Below are positions 5,627 through 14,982 of a stretch of DNA of 38,841 nt, in pieces. Positions within the stretch are counted from its first letter, which is position 1. Every line of letters begins with the position of its first letter. The DNA comes from Dongibacter bovis (GTDB lineage Bacteria; Bacillota; Negativicutes; Selenomonadales; Selenomonadaceae), in NCBI GenBank assembly GCA_902763085.1, contig CACWQW010000007.1, positions 1-38,841 of the forward strand, written 5' to 3'. The notes beneath the pieces were generated by a model. That model ran no database searches and had not been told where the DNA came from. It was given only the letters and a program-made list of their open reading frames with translations. The position numbers were made by a program, and so were the translations under genes.

Positions 5627-7042
5627 TTATTTTTCTGTTTTCTTCGCCTTCTCGGCCTTCTCTTTCTCCAGAAGATCAGCTCTGACAAGTTCCGTGCAGC
5701 ACTCGACGTGACTTGTCATCGGAAACATATCGATCGGCTGAATTTTCTTCGACGTATAGCCGAGTGCAGCGAGGATTGCCAGGTCACGTGCCAAGCTTGC
5801 GGGATTGCAGGAGACGTAGACGATGCGTTCCGGCTGCATTTCGGCAAAAACGTTCAGTACCTCTTCTGTACATCCGGCACGCGGCGGATCAACGACGATG
5901 ACGTCTGCCCGCACGCCCTGGCGATAAAGCCGCGGCATGACTTCTGTCGCGTCGCCGACAAGGAAGTTCGCGTTGTGCACGTTGTTATCTCGGGCATTTT
6001 TCTGTGCGTCGAGGATCGCTGGTTTGACGATCTCAATGCCATAGACCTCCCGTGCTTTCTGCGCGAGGAAAAGCGTAATCGTTCCCGTCCCACAGTAGGC
6101 ATCAATGACCGTCTCCTCCCCTTTCAGGTTGGCGAATTCCAAGGCTTTGCTGTAAAGGACCTCGGCCTGCGCTGTATTGACCTGAAAGAACGAGCGCGGT
6201 GAGATATGGAACGAAAGCCGACCAATCCGGTCGAGGATCGTCGGCCGTCCCCAAAGGAGCCGCGTTTCGCGCCCCATGATGACATTGTTGCGATAGGTCT
6301 GGATGTTCTGCTGGATGCTGACGACCTGCGGCAGACGCTTGCGCAATGCCTTGACGAACTCTTTCTCGCGTGGAAGCTGCTTGGTCGCTGTCACGATGAC
6401 AACCATGAGATCGCCTTTTTCGCCGACGCGACCGACGACGTGACGGAGCACGCCCGTGTGCTTGTCCTCATGATAGACGGGGATATGCAGGGAAGTGATG
6501 ATTTCCCGGACCGCATTGACGATCTCGTTGTTTCCTTCTTTTTGGATATGGCAATCGCGTGTATCGATGATCTCGTGGCTTCCCTGTGCGAAACAGCCGA
6601 TGACAGTCTTCCCTCGCTCACAGCCGATGGGGAATTGCATCTTGTTCCGATAATTCCAAGGACTTGCCGCGCCAAGCGTCGGTGCAACGAAAATATCCTT
6701 CAGCCCGCCGATGCGTGTAATCGCATCGATCACCTGCTGGCGCTTCGCCTTGAGCTGCGCCATATACGAAAGATGTTGGAGCTGGCAACCGCCGCACCGG
6801 TCATAAATGGAGCAGACCGGCTGGACGCGGTCCGCACTTTTGGTGATGATTTCAGTCAGCTGCCCTTTCGCGTACGACTTCTTGACTTCCGTGATGACGG
6901 CTTTGACCTTCTCGCCCGGCAAGGCCTTGGGCACGAAGACCGTAAAATTCTCGTACCGTCCTACGCCTTCCCCACTTGTACCGAGCGTATGGATTTCGAT
7001 CTCATATGATTTTCCTTTTTCTACGGGAACTTGTTTTTTCAT
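5627..7042 (-). CDS. rlmD: 23S rRNA (uracil-C5)-methyltransferase, RlmD/RumA type
   Basis: The protein has 471 residues. An N-terminal TRAM domain (about 5-65) is followed by the iron-sulfur cysteines (Cys77, Cys83, Cys86 in CSIYDRCGGCQLQH, and Cys164 in TRDCHI) and a Rossmann methyltransferase domain (DAYCGTGTITLFLA at about 314-327, VVDPPRAGC, and the catalytic Cys412 in VSCNPASLARD). It transfers methyl from SAM to C5 of a uracil in RNA. The E. coli target is U1939; in Firmicutes relatives the target uridine may differ (RlmCD type). The ATG at 7042 has AAGGAG close by; an upstream TTG has no support. The lysine-rich C-terminal tail lies at the prophage junction and may be altered by the insertion. 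Confidence 0.92.
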   Translation of the reverse strand: MKKQVPVEKGKSYEIEIHTLGTSGEGVGRYENFTVFVPKALPGEKVKAVITEVKKSYAKGQLTEIITKSADRVQPVCSIYDRCGGCQLQHLSYMAQLKAKRQQVIDAITRIGGLKDIFVAPTLGAASPWNYRNKMQFPIGCERGKTVIGCFAQGSHEIIDTRDCHIQKEGNNEIVNAVREIITSLHIPVYHEDKHTGVLRHVVGRVGEKGDLMVVIVTATKQLPREKEFVKALRKRLPQVVSIQQNIQTYRNNVIMGRETRLLWGRPTILDRIGRLSFHISPRSFFQVNTAQAEVLYSKALEFANLKGEETVIDAYCGTGTITLFLAQKAREVYGIEIVKPAILDAQKNARDNNVHNANFLVGDATEVMPRLYRQGVRADVIVVDPPRAGCTEEVLNVFAEMQPERIVYVSCNPASLARDLAILAALGYTSKKIQPIDMFPMTSHVECCTELVRADLLEKEKAEKAKKTEK

Positions 7043-7142
7043 AAACTCCTTGTCACTCCACAACATCAATGGCAAAACGACACGGCGATGTACCTCTTCG
7101 GAAACTCAACAATCAAAAATGCAACACCATACTTCGACGGAT

Positions 7143-7808
7143 TCATTCCCCAGCAAATTCCACTTTTCCGAAAAGCTCTTCCGGCTTGGCAAGGATCACC
7201 TTAGCGCCATGTGCGAGAAGTTCCTCTTCGGTTCGGAATCCCCAAAGGACGCCGATAGGCAAGAAGCCAGCATTGACGGCAGTATCCATATCGACGCTCG
7301 TATCGCCGAAATAAGCGACCTCTTCGGGATTCACACCATAGGCTTCCGCCATCATCAAAGGCTTTTTCGGATCCGGCTTGATGGGAAGTCCCGGACGATC
7401 TCCCATCACGATCGTGAAAATGCCGCTAGGAAACATGCCGTCGATGATCTCATCTGCTGCCTGTTGATGCTTGTTCGTACAAACGCCCATCGGGATTCCC
7501 TTCGCTTTCAGTTCATCAAGCATCGGCTGGATGCCAGGGAAGGGGCGCGTGTGGTCGCGATGATGTTCATAAATTGCCTGGTAGCGCTTCATCGCTTCCA
7601 GGACAAACGATGCATCCTGCGCCTGTTCCTGTGGCAAAGTGCGCTCGATGAGCTTTTTCGATCCGTTGCCAAGATAGTAGCGATACGCTTCTAAAGAATG
7701 CGTTGGGAATCCGTATGAGGTCAGCATCTCATTGACACTGCTAGCGAGATCTTCCAACGTATCGACAAGCGTGCCATCGAGATCGAAGATCGCTGCTTTA
7801 TATTTCAC
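7143..7808 (-). CDS. HAD-family phosphatase, phosphoglycolate-phosphatase-like
   Basis: The protein has 221 residues. HAD motif I is FDLDGTLVDT near the N-terminus (nucleophile Asp), motif II is CTNK, motif III the lysine in LPIKPDP, and motif IV GDTSVDM. The cap domain inserted after motif I places it in the Gph/PGMB subgroup, whose members hydrolyse 2-phosphoglycolate or small sugar phosphates. The start is taken as GTG at 7808 (VKYKAAIFDLDG), because GGAGG stands about nine bases upstream. It is downstream of the gat operon terminator and upstream of rlmD. The substrate cannot be read from sequence. Confidence 0.85.
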   Translation of the reverse strand: MKYKAAIFDLDGTLVDTLEDLASSVNEMLTSYGFPTHSLEAYRYYLGNGSKKLIERTLPQEQAQDASFVLEAMKRYQAIYEHHRDHTRPFPGIQPMLDELKAKGIPMGVCTNKHQQAADEIIDGMFPSGIFTIVMGDRPGLPIKPDPKKPLMMAEAYGVNPEEVAYFGDTSVDMDTAVNAGFLPIGVLWGFRTEEELLAHGAKVILAKPEELFGKVEFAGE

Positions 7809-7901
7809 GAACCGTTCGCCTCCATTGATCTTCTCCGACGAAAGTGCGCAAAGATGCAACGAGCTTTGCGACTGCTTCGGGAGAGTTTTCCAAATATCCG
7901 T

Positions 7902-7931
7902 AAAAAACCTTCCCCCAACGGGGAAGGTTTT
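7902..7931 (-). terminator. Terminator of the gatCAB operon
   Basis: AAAACCTTCCCC (7904-7915) and GGGGAAGGTTTT (7920-7931) form a perfect 12-base stem with loop CAAC. On the minus strand it is followed by a T6 run. It lies 18 bases after the gatB stop. Confidence 0.9.
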
Positions 7932-7948
7932 CCAATCGTACCCTACAC

Positions 7949-9391
7949 TTATTCGGCCAGCTTCTGCGCCAACAACTGATTGACCATCTGCGGGTTGGCT
8001 TTTCCGCGCGTCGCTTTCATGACCTGGCCGACGAGCGCGCCCAAAGCTTTCTTCTTGCCGCCTTTGTACTCAGCGACAGCTTTGGGGTTGGACGCAATCG
8101 CTGCATCGACGGCAGGTTCGATCGCGCTCGTGTCTGTGATCTGAACGAGTCCTTTCTCCTTGACGATCTTCTCCGGATCGTCCGGGCTCGTCCACATTTC
8201 CTTGAAGACTTTTTTCGCGATCTTACCGGAAATCGTATCCTTCATGATGAGGCCGATCATCTTGCCCAGACGCTCGGCGCTGACAGGAGACTGTGCGATA
8301 TCGAGGTTCTCTTCATTCAAGTTCTTCGCGAGGTCTCCCATGATCCAGTTTGCCGCCAACTTTGGATCAGCTCCCGTGCCCACGACGGCGTCGAAGTACT
8401 CCGCCATCGCACGCGAGCTCGTGATGATGCCCGCATCATAATCCGAAAGCCCGTATTCTTTTTCTAGGCGAGCCCGACGTGCGTCCGGGAGTTCCGGGAG
8501 TTCCTGCCGATACTTCTCGATCGTCTCATCGCTTGTGATAATGGGCGGCAGGTCCGGCTCCGGCATGTAGCGATAATCGTGCGCGTTTTCTTTGCTGCGC
8601 ATGGAAAGCGTGATACCACGAGCCGGATCGAACGTGCGCGTTTCCTGCACGACATGTCCCCCATCCTCCAGTACCTCTGTCTGCCGCTCGATCTCATAAT
8701 TGATGGCATCTTCGAGGTTCTTGAAGGAGTTGATGTTCTTCATCTCCGTCCGCGTGCCAAGGGTCTCACTGCCCTCAGGGCGCAGGGAAACATTGATGTC
8801 CGCGCGCAGGTTGCCTTCCTCCATGCGACAGTTGGAAACATCGATGTATTCCATGATGGCCTTGATCTTTTCCATATACGCACGTGCCTCAGCAGCAGAG
8901 CGCATGTCAGGTTCCGAAACGATTTCGAGAAGTGGCACGCCCGTGCGGTTGTAATCGACATCGCTCGAAAGGGAATCCTTGATCGTAGTTCCAGAATGGA
9001 CGAGTTTTCCTGCGTCTTCCTCCATATGGATGCGCGTAAGGCGGATCCGTTTCTTTTCCCCGTCCACGTCGATATCGACCCAACCGTTAACGCAGATCGG
9101 CAAATCGTACTGACTCGTCTGCCAATTTTTCGGCAAATCCGGATAGTAATAATTCTTGCGGTCGAACTTGCTGTACTGATTGATCTTGCAGTTCGTCGCG
9201 AGACCCGCTTTGATGGCGAACTCTACCACGCGCTTGTTGATGGTCGGCAGGACACCCGGAAGCCCCAGGCACACCGGGCAGACATGCGTATTCTGCTCGG
9301 CACCGAACCCTGTAGCGCATCCGCAGAAGATCTTCGTTTTCGTTTTCAATTCGCAGTGGATCTCAAGGCCGATGACGGCTTCGTAGTTCAT
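7949..9391 (-). CDS. gatB: Asp-tRNA(Asn)/Glu-tRNA(Gln) amidotransferase subunit B
   Basis: The protein has 480 residues, the standard length. It begins [25 protein letters not shown], the GatB signature, and has the zinc-site cysteines (CGCATGF and CPVCLGLPG), an ATP/kinase cradle domain and a C-terminal YqeY-like tail domain ([24 protein letters not shown]). GatB activates the mischarged aminoacyl-tRNA by phosphorylation before amidation. The ATG overlaps the gatA stop by one base (TGATG), which gives translational coupling. The operon order is C-A-B. Confidence 0.98.
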   Translation of the reverse strand: MNYEAVIGLEIHCELKTKTKIFCGCATGFGAEQNTHVCPVCLGLPGVLPTINKRVVEFAIKAGLATNCKINQYSKFDRKNYYYPDLPKNWQTSQYDLPICVNGWVDIDVDGEKKRIRLTRIHMEEDAGKLVHSGTTIKDSLSSDVDYNRTGVPLLEIVSEPDMRSAAEARAYMEKIKAIMEYIDVSNCRMEEGNLRADINVSLRPEGSETLGTRTEMKNINSFKNLEDAINYEIERQTEVLEDGGHVVQETRTFDPARGITLSMRSKENAHDYRYMPEPDLPPIITSDETIEKYRQELPELPDARRARLEKEYGLSDYDAGIITSSRAMAEYFDAVVGTGADPKLAANWIMGDLAKNLNEENLDIAQSPVSAERLGKMIGLIMKDTISGKIAKKVFKEMWTSPDDPEKIVKEKGLVQITDTSAIEPAVDAAIASNPKAVAEYKGGKKKALGALVGQVMKATRGKANPQMVNQLLAQKLAE

Positions 9392-10860
9392 CAGTGCTTC
9401 CCTCCCAATGGTGCCATTTCCTTATGATAGTCCTGACTCTGCTCATACGTATAGGCTGCGCGCAGGATGGTTTCCTCATCGAGCGCTTTGCCGATGATCT
9501 GGAGACCGATCGGCATCCCCTGGCTGCTCCTGCCGCAGGGGATGGAAATGCCCGGCAGTCCTGCGAGGTTGAGAGGCACCGTGCAGATATCCTGGAGATA
9601 CATCTGCAGGGGATCGGAAATCATGGAACCGATGGGATAGGCCGTCGTCGGTGCTGTCGGGCACATGATGACGTCAACGCGAGAAAAGGCCTCGGTGTAA
9701 TCCTGCTGGATGAGCGTACGGACCTTGAGCGCTTTGAGGTAATAGGCATCATAATACCCAGCGGAAAGGGCGTAGTTGCCGATCATGATACGGCGCTTGA
9801 CCTCTTCCCCGAATTTTTCCGTACGCGTATTCGTCATCATCTCGACGAGATCGCTGCCCTCGACGCGTTCGCCGTAGCTCACGCCATCATAGCGCTGCAG
9901 GTTCGTTGCCGCTTCTGCCGGTGCGATGAGATAGTAGGTGGAGATGGCGTATTCCGTATGCGGAAGGGAAATCTCGATGACTTCAGCGCCCAGGGAGCGA
10001 TACGTTTCGATGGCGGCGCGCACGGCGCGCTCGACCTCGGGATCCATCCCTTTCGTAAAATACTCTTTCGGCAGGCCAATCTTGAGGCCCTTGACATCCT
10101 CGCGCAGCGATGCCGTAAAGTCTGGCACAACGGTCGCAGAGGAAGTGGCATCCATGTCATCATGGCCGGAAATCACATTCAGGAGATGCGCTGCATCCGC
10201 GACATCACGCGTCAGTGGCCCGATCTGGTCCAAGGAGGAGGCATACGCCACGAGACCATAGCGCGAGACGCGCCCATACGTCGGCTTGAGGCCGACGACA
10301 CCGCAGAACGACGCCGGCTGACGGATCGATCCGCCGGTATCGGAGCCGAGGGCCCAGATCGCCGTGCCAGCAGCCACGGCGGCCGCGCTGCCGCCCGAGG
10401 AACCACCGGGCACATCATCCGTATTCCAAGGATTCCGCGTGACATGATAGGCGGAATTCTCCGTCGATCCCCCCATCGCGAATTCATCGAGATTCGTCTT
10501 GCCGAGCAAGACAGGAGATTCTGCTTTCAGTTTTGTCATGACCGTCGCATCATACGGCGGGATGAAATGCTCGAGAATCTTGGAAGCGCACGTCGTCTTG
10601 ATGCCTTTCGTGCAAATATTGTCCTTGATGGCGCCTGGGATGCCCGCGAGGAAAGGAATCTCCTCCCCTTTTGCGAGTTTCTCATCCACTTTGCCCGCCT
10701 GTTCCAGCGCAGCTTCTTTCGTCAACGTCAAATAGGCCCCGACGCTGCCTTCCACCTCATCGATGCGCTTGAGCACATCCTGCGTGAGCTCCACAGCACT
10801 GATTTCCTTCTGCTTGAGCATGTCGTGGAGGACATGCGCCGGCTGATCAAAATATCTCAC
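9391..10860 (-). CDS. gatA: Asp-tRNA(Asn)/Glu-tRNA(Gln) amidotransferase subunit A
   Basis: The protein has 489 residues. It is an amidase-signature enzyme with the Ser-cis-Ser-Lys triad visible at Lys79 (GAIKDN), Ser154 (PGGSSGGS) and Ser178 ([11 protein letters not shown]), the same numbering as the Staphylococcus aureus enzyme. It releases ammonia from glutamine or asparagine and channels it to GatB. The start is taken as GTG at 10860, giving MRYFDQPAH, with GGGAGG about eight bases upstream; an upstream in-frame start would bury that ribosome site. The gatC stop lies 18 bases upstream of this start. Confidence 0.97.
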   Translation of the reverse strand: MRYFDQPAHVLHDMLKQKEISAVELTQDVLKRIDEVEGSVGAYLTLTKEAALEQAGKVDEKLAKGEEIPFLAGIPGAIKDNICTKGIKTTCASKILEHFIPPYDATVMTKLKAESPVLLGKTNLDEFAMGGSTENSAYHVTRNPWNTDDVPGGSSGGSAAAVAAGTAIWALGSDTGGSIRQPASFCGVVGLKPTYGRVSRYGLVAYASSLDQIGPLTRDVADAAHLLNVISGHDDMDATSSATVVPDFTASLREDVKGLKIGLPKEYFTKGMDPEVERAVRAAIETYRSLGAEVIEISLPHTEYAISTYYLIAPAEAATNLQRYDGVSYGERVEGSDLVEMMTNTRTEKFGEEVKRRIMIGNYALSAGYYDAYYLKALKVRTLIQQDYTEAFSRVDVIMCPTAPTTAYPIGSMISDPLQMYLQDICTVPLNLAGLPGISIPCGRSSQGMPIGLQIIGKALDEETILRAAYTYEQSQDYHKEMAPLGGKH

Positions 10861-10877
10861 GATCGTTCCTCCCTCGA

Positions 10878-11168
10878 TCAATCTTCCAGCACTTTCGGCA
10901 CTTTGAAGTAGCCGTTTTCCTTGAGCGGTGCGTTGCTCAGGGCTGCCTCTCGATCAAGAGACGGTTTCACGACATCTTCGCGGAAAACATTCGCCATCGG
11001 CAAGGCATACGTCGTCGGCTTGACGTTTTCCGTATCGACGGCAGAGAGGTTGTCCATATACGTCAGGATCGCATCCATCTGTCCGATATATTTGTCCTGT
11101 TCATCCTCAGGGATTGAGAGACGAGAAAGGACTGCCACATTCTCGAGGTCTTTCTTCGTGACTTTCAT
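10878..11168 (-). CDS. gatC: Asp-tRNA(Asn)/Glu-tRNA(Gln) amidotransferase subunit C
   Basis: The protein has 96 residues. It begins [23 protein letters not shown] and contains [20 protein letters not shown] and the C-terminal [18 protein letters not shown], which are GatC hallmarks. GatC wraps around and stabilises the GatA-GatB complex. The ATG at 11168 is preferred to one 21 bases upstream because it gives the family length and has GGTGAAAG before it. It is the first gene of the operon, with a strong promoter 40 bases upstream. Confidence 0.95.
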   Translation of the reverse strand: MKVTKKDLENVAVLSRLSIPEDEQDKYIGQMDAILTYMDNLSAVDTENVKPTTYALPMANVFREDVVKPSLDREAALSNAPLKENGYFKVPKVLED

Positions 11169-11207
11169 GCTTTCACCATCCATTTTCACTGATACTGATA
11201 CACGATT

Positions 11208-11236
11208 ATTATACCGCCTTGCCCTACGAGCGTCAA
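11208..11236 (-). promoter_or_regulatory. gatCAB promoter
   Basis: On the minus strand TTGACG (11231-11236) and TATAAT (11208-11213) are 17 bases apart. Transcription would start at about 11201, giving a leader of about 33 bases. Confidence 0.85.
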
Positions 11237-11362
11237 CGAACGGGCGGAAAAGGAGCCGCCTCCTGAGAGGGACGCGATAGCCCCCATAAAATCGGCCAGG
11301 CAGCCGACAAAGATTTTACGGGGAGTTTACAGAGAAATAACACGCTTTCGCACGCGATTTGG

Positions 11363-11505
11363 TATAAATAAAGCATAGATGTTCGGGACATCCCTTCAGA
11401 GAACTGCTGCTCCGCAACCGCTTGTCTCGAATGTCCATCATCCCCAATATCACATACACGCGGCAACCCCCGGGCGGATATCGCCTGGGGGTTGCTGTTT
11501 CCTGC
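11363..11505 (+). ncRNA. Candidate structured small RNA between gatC and the dapL-linked gene
   Basis: This ORF-free stretch has an extended -10 on the plus strand (TGG-TATAAA, 11363-11368). It is followed by complementary arms TTCGGGAC (11382-11389) and GTCTCGAA (11424-11431), extended by GATG/CATC with a four-base bulge, and ends in a 14-base terminator stem (GCAACCCCC at 11463-11471 with GGGGGTTGC at 11487-11495) followed by TGTTTCCT. A transcript of about 130 nt is predicted. It does not match SRP RNA (no GGAAGCAGC-type loop), tmRNA or T-box elements that I can recognise. The -35 is poor and the T run is interrupted. Confidence 0.4.
11463..11502 (+). terminator. Strong hairpin, probable terminator
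   Basis: The nine-base outer stem and GGCG/CGCC inner stem close on loop GATAT. TGTTTCCT follows on the plus strand. The minus side has no T run, so the rightward direction is favoured. It stands just beyond the 3' end of the leftward hypothetical gene ending at 11524, which it might also serve as a 3' barrier. Confidence 0.5.
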
Positions 11506-11523
11506 CTATGCTGTTTCGCCCTT

Positions 11524-11925
11524 TTACCGCTGCTGCGCCGATGCCAGCTCAGCGCGCAGACTATCGTAGAACTTCACCAGTCCTTCGCGAAGTGCTTCTC
11601 TGCTTTCTTCGCCGATATCCGCCTGCCGCTTGAGTTCCTGCGTCGTCGTGAGGATGTTTTCGATCGTAGTGATATAGTCGAACTCCGGCTCAAGGATGGT
11701 TGCCTGGTCGAGCGGTGGCAGGCAGGAGACCTCTTTTGTGAGCCGCTCATAACAGGCCTTCAGCTGCCGAAGATGTTTCTTCTGCGCAAGCGCCTGGGAA
11801 AGGTTCTCCGCACGGATGCCCGCAAGGCCCGCATTGATGGAAGTCCTGAGCGCATGGAGTTCAGCGACACGTCGTTTCAATCGAGAGAGCGCATGCAGCA
11901 TCTGTGCCGAATCCTGCATCGCCAT
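11524..11925 (-). CDS. Hypothetical helical protein coupled to dapL (133 aa)
   Basis: The 133-residue protein is almost entirely helical by composition, with heptad-like stretches at about 5-65 (MLHALSRLKRRVAELHALR, QALAQKKHLRQLKACYERL) and 85-130. There is no signal peptide, membrane segment or metal motif. I do not recognise the family. Its ATG overlaps the dapL stop by one base (TGATG), so it should be translated with dapL. That argues for a real gene, though not necessarily for a role in lysine synthesis. Confidence 0.7.
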   Translation of the reverse strand: MAMQDSAQMLHALSRLKRRVAELHALRTSINAGLAGIRAENLSQALAQKKHLRQLKACYERLTKEVSCLPPLDQATILEPEFDYITTIENILTTTQELKRQADIGEESREALREGLVKFYDSLRAELASAQQR

Positions 11926-13160
11926 CAGAACTTCAGCTGGTTCTTAATGCGATCGACGGCGCGTTCCGTGTTCTTGCGATCGCCGAACGACGTGAGGCGG
12001 AAATATCCTTCCCCGCAAGGACCGAAACCGGCACCTGGCGTACCGACGATATTGACTTCCTGGAGGAGTTTGTCAAAGAAATCCCAAGAAGGCATATCAT
12101 GCGGCGTCTTCAGCCAGATATACGGCGCATTGATGCCGCCATACGCCGTAAGACCTGCCGCTTTGAGGCCCTCGCGGATGATGCGTGCGTTTTCCATGTA
12201 ATAGGAAATGAGTTCCTTGACCTGCGCCTGCCCTTCCTCGGTGTAAATGGCAGCTGCGCCGCGCTGGACGATGTACGCCGTGCCATTGAATTTCGTCGTA
12301 TGGCGACGGTTCCAGAGATCGCGGAAGCGGACGCGGCTCCCATCGGCGGCCTTGCCCGTCACGGTCTTCGGGATCACGGTATACCCGCAGCGCGTTCCGG
12401 TAAACCCTGCCGTCTTTGAGAAGGAACGGAACTCGATCGCGCAGTCCGTTGCTCCCGGGATCTCATAGATCGAACGCGGCACATCCGGCTCCGTGATGTA
12501 GGCGGCATACGCGGCATCAAAGAGGATTACCGCATCGTTTTCCTTGGCATACGCCACCCATTTCGTGAGCGCTTCCCGCGAAAGCGTCGTGCCCGTCGGA
12601 TTGTTCGGGCAGCAAAGGTAAATCATATCGACATGCTCTTTGGGAAGTTCCGGCGTGAACTGATTGTCCGCATTGCTCGGAAGATAGGTGACCCCGGCGA
12701 AGTAGCCGTTCTCCTTCAGGTCTCCCGTGCGTCCAGCCATGACATTCGTATCGAGATAGACCGGATAGACCGGATCTGTGATCGCGACTTTGTTGTCGAG
12801 GCCGAAAATCTCCTGGATGTTGCCGGTATCGCTTTTCGAGCCGTCGCTGACGAAAATCTCATCGGAATCGATCTTGATGCCGCGCTTCGTGTAGTTGTGC
12901 TCGCGGATCGCCTCGATGAGGAACGGATATCCCTGCTCCGGTCCATAGCCGTGGAACGTCTCTTCCTTTGCCATTTCATCCACAGCTTTATGCATTGCCT
13001 CGATGCAGACCTGCGGCAGTGGCTGCGTGACATCACCGATGCCCAGCCGAATGATGTCTGCTTCCGGATGGGCTTCTTTATAAGCCGCGACTCGGCGTGC
13101 AATTTCCGCGAAAAGATAGCTGCCCGGCAGCTTTTGATAATTCTGGTTAATCGTTGCCAT
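11925..13160 (-). CDS. dapL: LL-diaminopimelate aminotransferase
   Basis: The protein has 411 residues, the family length. It is a class I/II PLP aminotransferase: the start [20 protein letters not shown] and [15 protein letters not shown] are DapL signatures, [12 protein letters not shown] lines the cofactor pocket, and Lys249 in [13 protein letters not shown] forms the Schiff base. It converts tetrahydrodipicolinate directly to LL-diaminopimelate, bypassing the succinyl/acetyl steps of lysine and peptidoglycan precursor synthesis. GAGGAGG before ATG at 13160 fixes the start. A hairpin stands in its leader. No L-box lysine riboswitch is evident. Confidence 0.96.
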   Translation of the reverse strand: MATINQNYQKLPGSYLFAEIARRVAAYKEAHPEADIIRLGIGDVTQPLPQVCIEAMHKAVDEMAKEETFHGYGPEQGYPFLIEAIREHNYTKRGIKIDSDEIFVSDGSKSDTGNIQEIFGLDNKVAITDPVYPVYLDTNVMAGRTGDLKENGYFAGVTYLPSNADNQFTPELPKEHVDMIYLCCPNNPTGTTLSREALTKWVAYAKENDAVILFDAAYAAYITEPDVPRSIYEIPGATDCAIEFRSFSKTAGFTGTRCGYTVIPKTVTGKAADGSRVRFRDLWNRRHTTKFNGTAYIVQRGAAAIYTEEGQAQVKELISYYMENARIIREGLKAAGLTAYGGINAPYIWLKTPHDMPSWDFFDKLLQEVNIVGTPGAGFGPCGEGYFRLTSFGDRKNTERAVDRIKNQLKF

Positions 13161-13185
13161 GAATTTTCCTCCTCATTCGATGGAT

Positions 13186-13209
13186 GCCGACTGGCTTGGC
13201 ACAGTCGGC
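13186..13209 (-). other. Hairpin in the dapL leader
   Basis: GCCGACTG (13186-13193) and CAGTCGGC (13202-13209) form a perfect eight-base stem with an eight-base loop, 25 bases before the dapL start codon. No T run follows, so it is not a standard terminator. It may affect translation or mRNA stability. Confidence 0.45.
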
Positions 13210-13559
13210 AGACCGTAATATGGAACGTTCTCTTTGGTCAGGATACAGCTTACATCGAGGTTCCGTTTCCATAGCGAATCGTGCATATTATATCACACTG
13301 CTATACTGATAGGGAATCAAATTCCACGAAAATTTCATACGATGGCTAATCCATCATGTAAATATATCAATCAATAAATGCAGTTAATTATTATGAAATT
13401 TAATTATCAATCATGTTTACTAATACCAAAGGATTTGTTAGAATGCAGAAAGAGCGACTTTGATTGACTATGCAGGAAAATAAACGATTGTCCTTCAGAG
13501 TGGGTACCGGTTGTGAGAGCAACCATGATAGGAATTATGGAGTTAAAGGAGTATATCTT
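13210..13559. other. AT-rich intergenic region between dapL and the Dcu carrier
   Basis: About 350 bases contain no credible gene. The centre (13310-13440) is markedly AT-rich with two TATCAATCA repeats, and must hold the divergent promoters of dapL and the carrier gene. I could not pick confident -35/-10 pairs or an FNR/CRP-type palindrome. Confidence 0.5.
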
Positions 13560-14903
13560 ATGGAGATGTTGTTTGGGTTCCTTGTCTTGCTGGCATGCCT
13601 ACTTGTCGGTGTCCGGCACGGCGGCATCGGCCTTGCTGTCATCAGCGGCATCGGTCTCGTCGTATTCACGTTCGTCTTCCAGTATAAGCCCGGAACGCCC
13701 CCCATCGACGTCATGTTGACGATCCTTGCCGTCGTGACTTGCGCGGGCTTCCTGCAGACTTCCGGCGGGCTGACCGTCATGCTGAAATATGCGGAATCCT
13801 TCCTGCGCAGCAACCCGAAGCAGATCACGATCCTCGCACCGCTCACGACGTGGTTCCTCACGGTACTCTGCGGTACCGGGCATGTCGTTTACACGATGTT
13901 CCCTATCATTTATGATATTGCCATCAAACAGAACATTCGCCCTGAGTGGCCGATGGCTGTCTCGTCGGTCGCGTCCCAGATGGGTATCTGTGCTTCGCCA
14001 GTCTCGGTGGCCGTCGTTTCCATCATTGGCTTCATGGCAGCTGCCGGTTATGACTATACAGTCCTGCAGGTCCTCGCTGTCTCGATTCCCGCAACGGGTT
14101 TCGGCGTCCTCTGCGCTGCGCTCTGGAGTTATCGCCGTGGCAAGGACCTCGAGAACGATGAGAATTTCCAGGAATACATCAAAGATCCTGAGAACAAGAA
14201 ATACGTCTACGGCGATGTAGAGTCACTGCAGGGGAAAGACCTGCCGAAAGAATTCTATCGCGCAACGTTCATTTTCTTTGGCGGCATTCTCATCATCGCC
14301 GTCCTCGGCAATTTCCCCGATCTGCTGCCGCATTTCGCAGCCACGGCGGATGCGAAGCCCAAACCGATCTCCATGACCTCCGTCATCCAGATGGTCATGC
14401 TCTGCGTGGGCGCCGCGATCCTCCTGACCTGCAAGGTCAAGGCAAAAGATGTCGGCAACAGCCAGGTGTTCCGCTCCGGTATCGTCGCACTCGTTTCCGT
14501 CTACGGTGTCGCCTGGATGGCCAACACGTATTTCGGCGCTCACATGACGGTCCTGAAGGAAGCCCTCGGAGCAGCTGTCGCCTCCTATCCCTGGGCCTAC
14601 GCCCTCATCGCCTTCGTCACGTCAAAGCTCGTGAACTCGCAGGCGGCCGCCATCGCCATCGTCGTGCCGATGGCACTCGGCGTCGGCACGGATCCCGTAC
14701 TCATCATGTCATTCATCTCTGCCTGCTATGGTTATTTCTTCCTGCCGACCTATCCGTCCGATCTGGCCTGCATCGGCTTTGACCGCTCGGGTACGACGCG
14801 CATCGGTAAATACATCCTCAACCACAGCTTCATGATTCCCGGTCTGATCGGCGTATCGACCGGCTGCTGCATGGGCTTTCTCATGGCACACATCGTCATG
14901 TGA
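13560..14903 (+). CDS. Anaerobic C4-dicarboxylate carrier, DcuA/DcuB family
   Basis: The protein has 447 residues and 10-12 hydrophobic segments. Family motifs are the N-terminal ARHGGIG-type sequence (GVRHGGIGLAVISGIG), FLQTSGGLTVMLKYAE, NPKQITILAPLTTWFLTVLCGTGH, SQMGICASPVSVAVV, and the C-terminal FLPTYPSDLACIGFDRSGTTRIGKYILNHSF. Members exchange or take up fumarate, malate, aspartate and succinate under anaerobic conditions, which fits a succinate/propionate-forming fermenter with PEP carboxykinase. AAGGAG before ATG at 13560 sets the start; an in-frame upstream ATG at 13470 has no ribosome site. DcuA and DcuB cannot be told apart here. Confidence 0.88.
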   Translation: MEMLFGFLVLLACLLVGVRHGGIGLAVISGIGLVVFTFVFQYKPGTPPIDVMLTILAVVTCAGFLQTSGGLTVMLKYAESFLRSNPKQITILAPLTTWFLTVLCGTGHVVYTMFPIIYDIAIKQNIRPEWPMAVSSVASQMGICASPVSVAVVSIIGFMAAAGYDYTVLQVLAVSIPATGFGVLCAALWSYRRGKDLENDENFQEYIKDPENKKYVYGDVESLQGKDLPKEFYRATFIFFGGILIIAVLGNFPDLLPHFAATADAKPKPISMTSVIQMVMLCVGAAILLTCKVKAKDVGNSQVFRSGIVALVSVYGVAWMANTYFGAHMTVLKEALGAAVASYPWAYALIAFVTSKLVNSQAAAIAIVVPMALGVGTDPVLIMSFISACYGYFFLPTYPSDLACIGFDRSGTTRIGKYILNHSFMIPGLIGVSTGCCMGFLMAHIVM

Positions 14904-14930
14904 TACGATCGATCGCCTTCGAACAGCAAA

Positions 14931-14972
14931 TGGACAGGCGCGAATCTTCTTGGTTCGCGCCTGTCCATTCTT
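14931..14972. terminator. Bidirectional terminator between Dcu carrier and ABC operon
   Basis: TGGACAGGCGCGAA (14931-14944) and TTCGCGCCTGTCCA (14954-14967) form a perfect 14-base stem. TTCTTATATT follows rightward and TTTGCTGTT leftward, so it serves both converging units. Confidence 0.88.
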
Positions 14973-14982
14973 ATATTCCAAT

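Noticed and set aside
7043..7075. TTG-initiated N-terminal extension of rlmD
   Set aside because: It has no ribosome site and the TRAM domain begins just after the ATG at 7042.
9394..10911. 505-codon plus-strand frame
   Set aside because: Antisense shadow of gatA, with a composition rich in Arg/Asp/His and no domain or ribosome site.
11169..11189. Upstream ATG for gatC (MKMDGES)
   Set aside because: It has no ribosome site and makes the protein longer than the family; the ATG at 11168 fits both.
13161..13460. Lysine riboswitch or T-box ahead of dapL
   Set aside because: Neither the L-box core nor the T-box GGTGGNACCGCG-type motif occurs on the minus strand.
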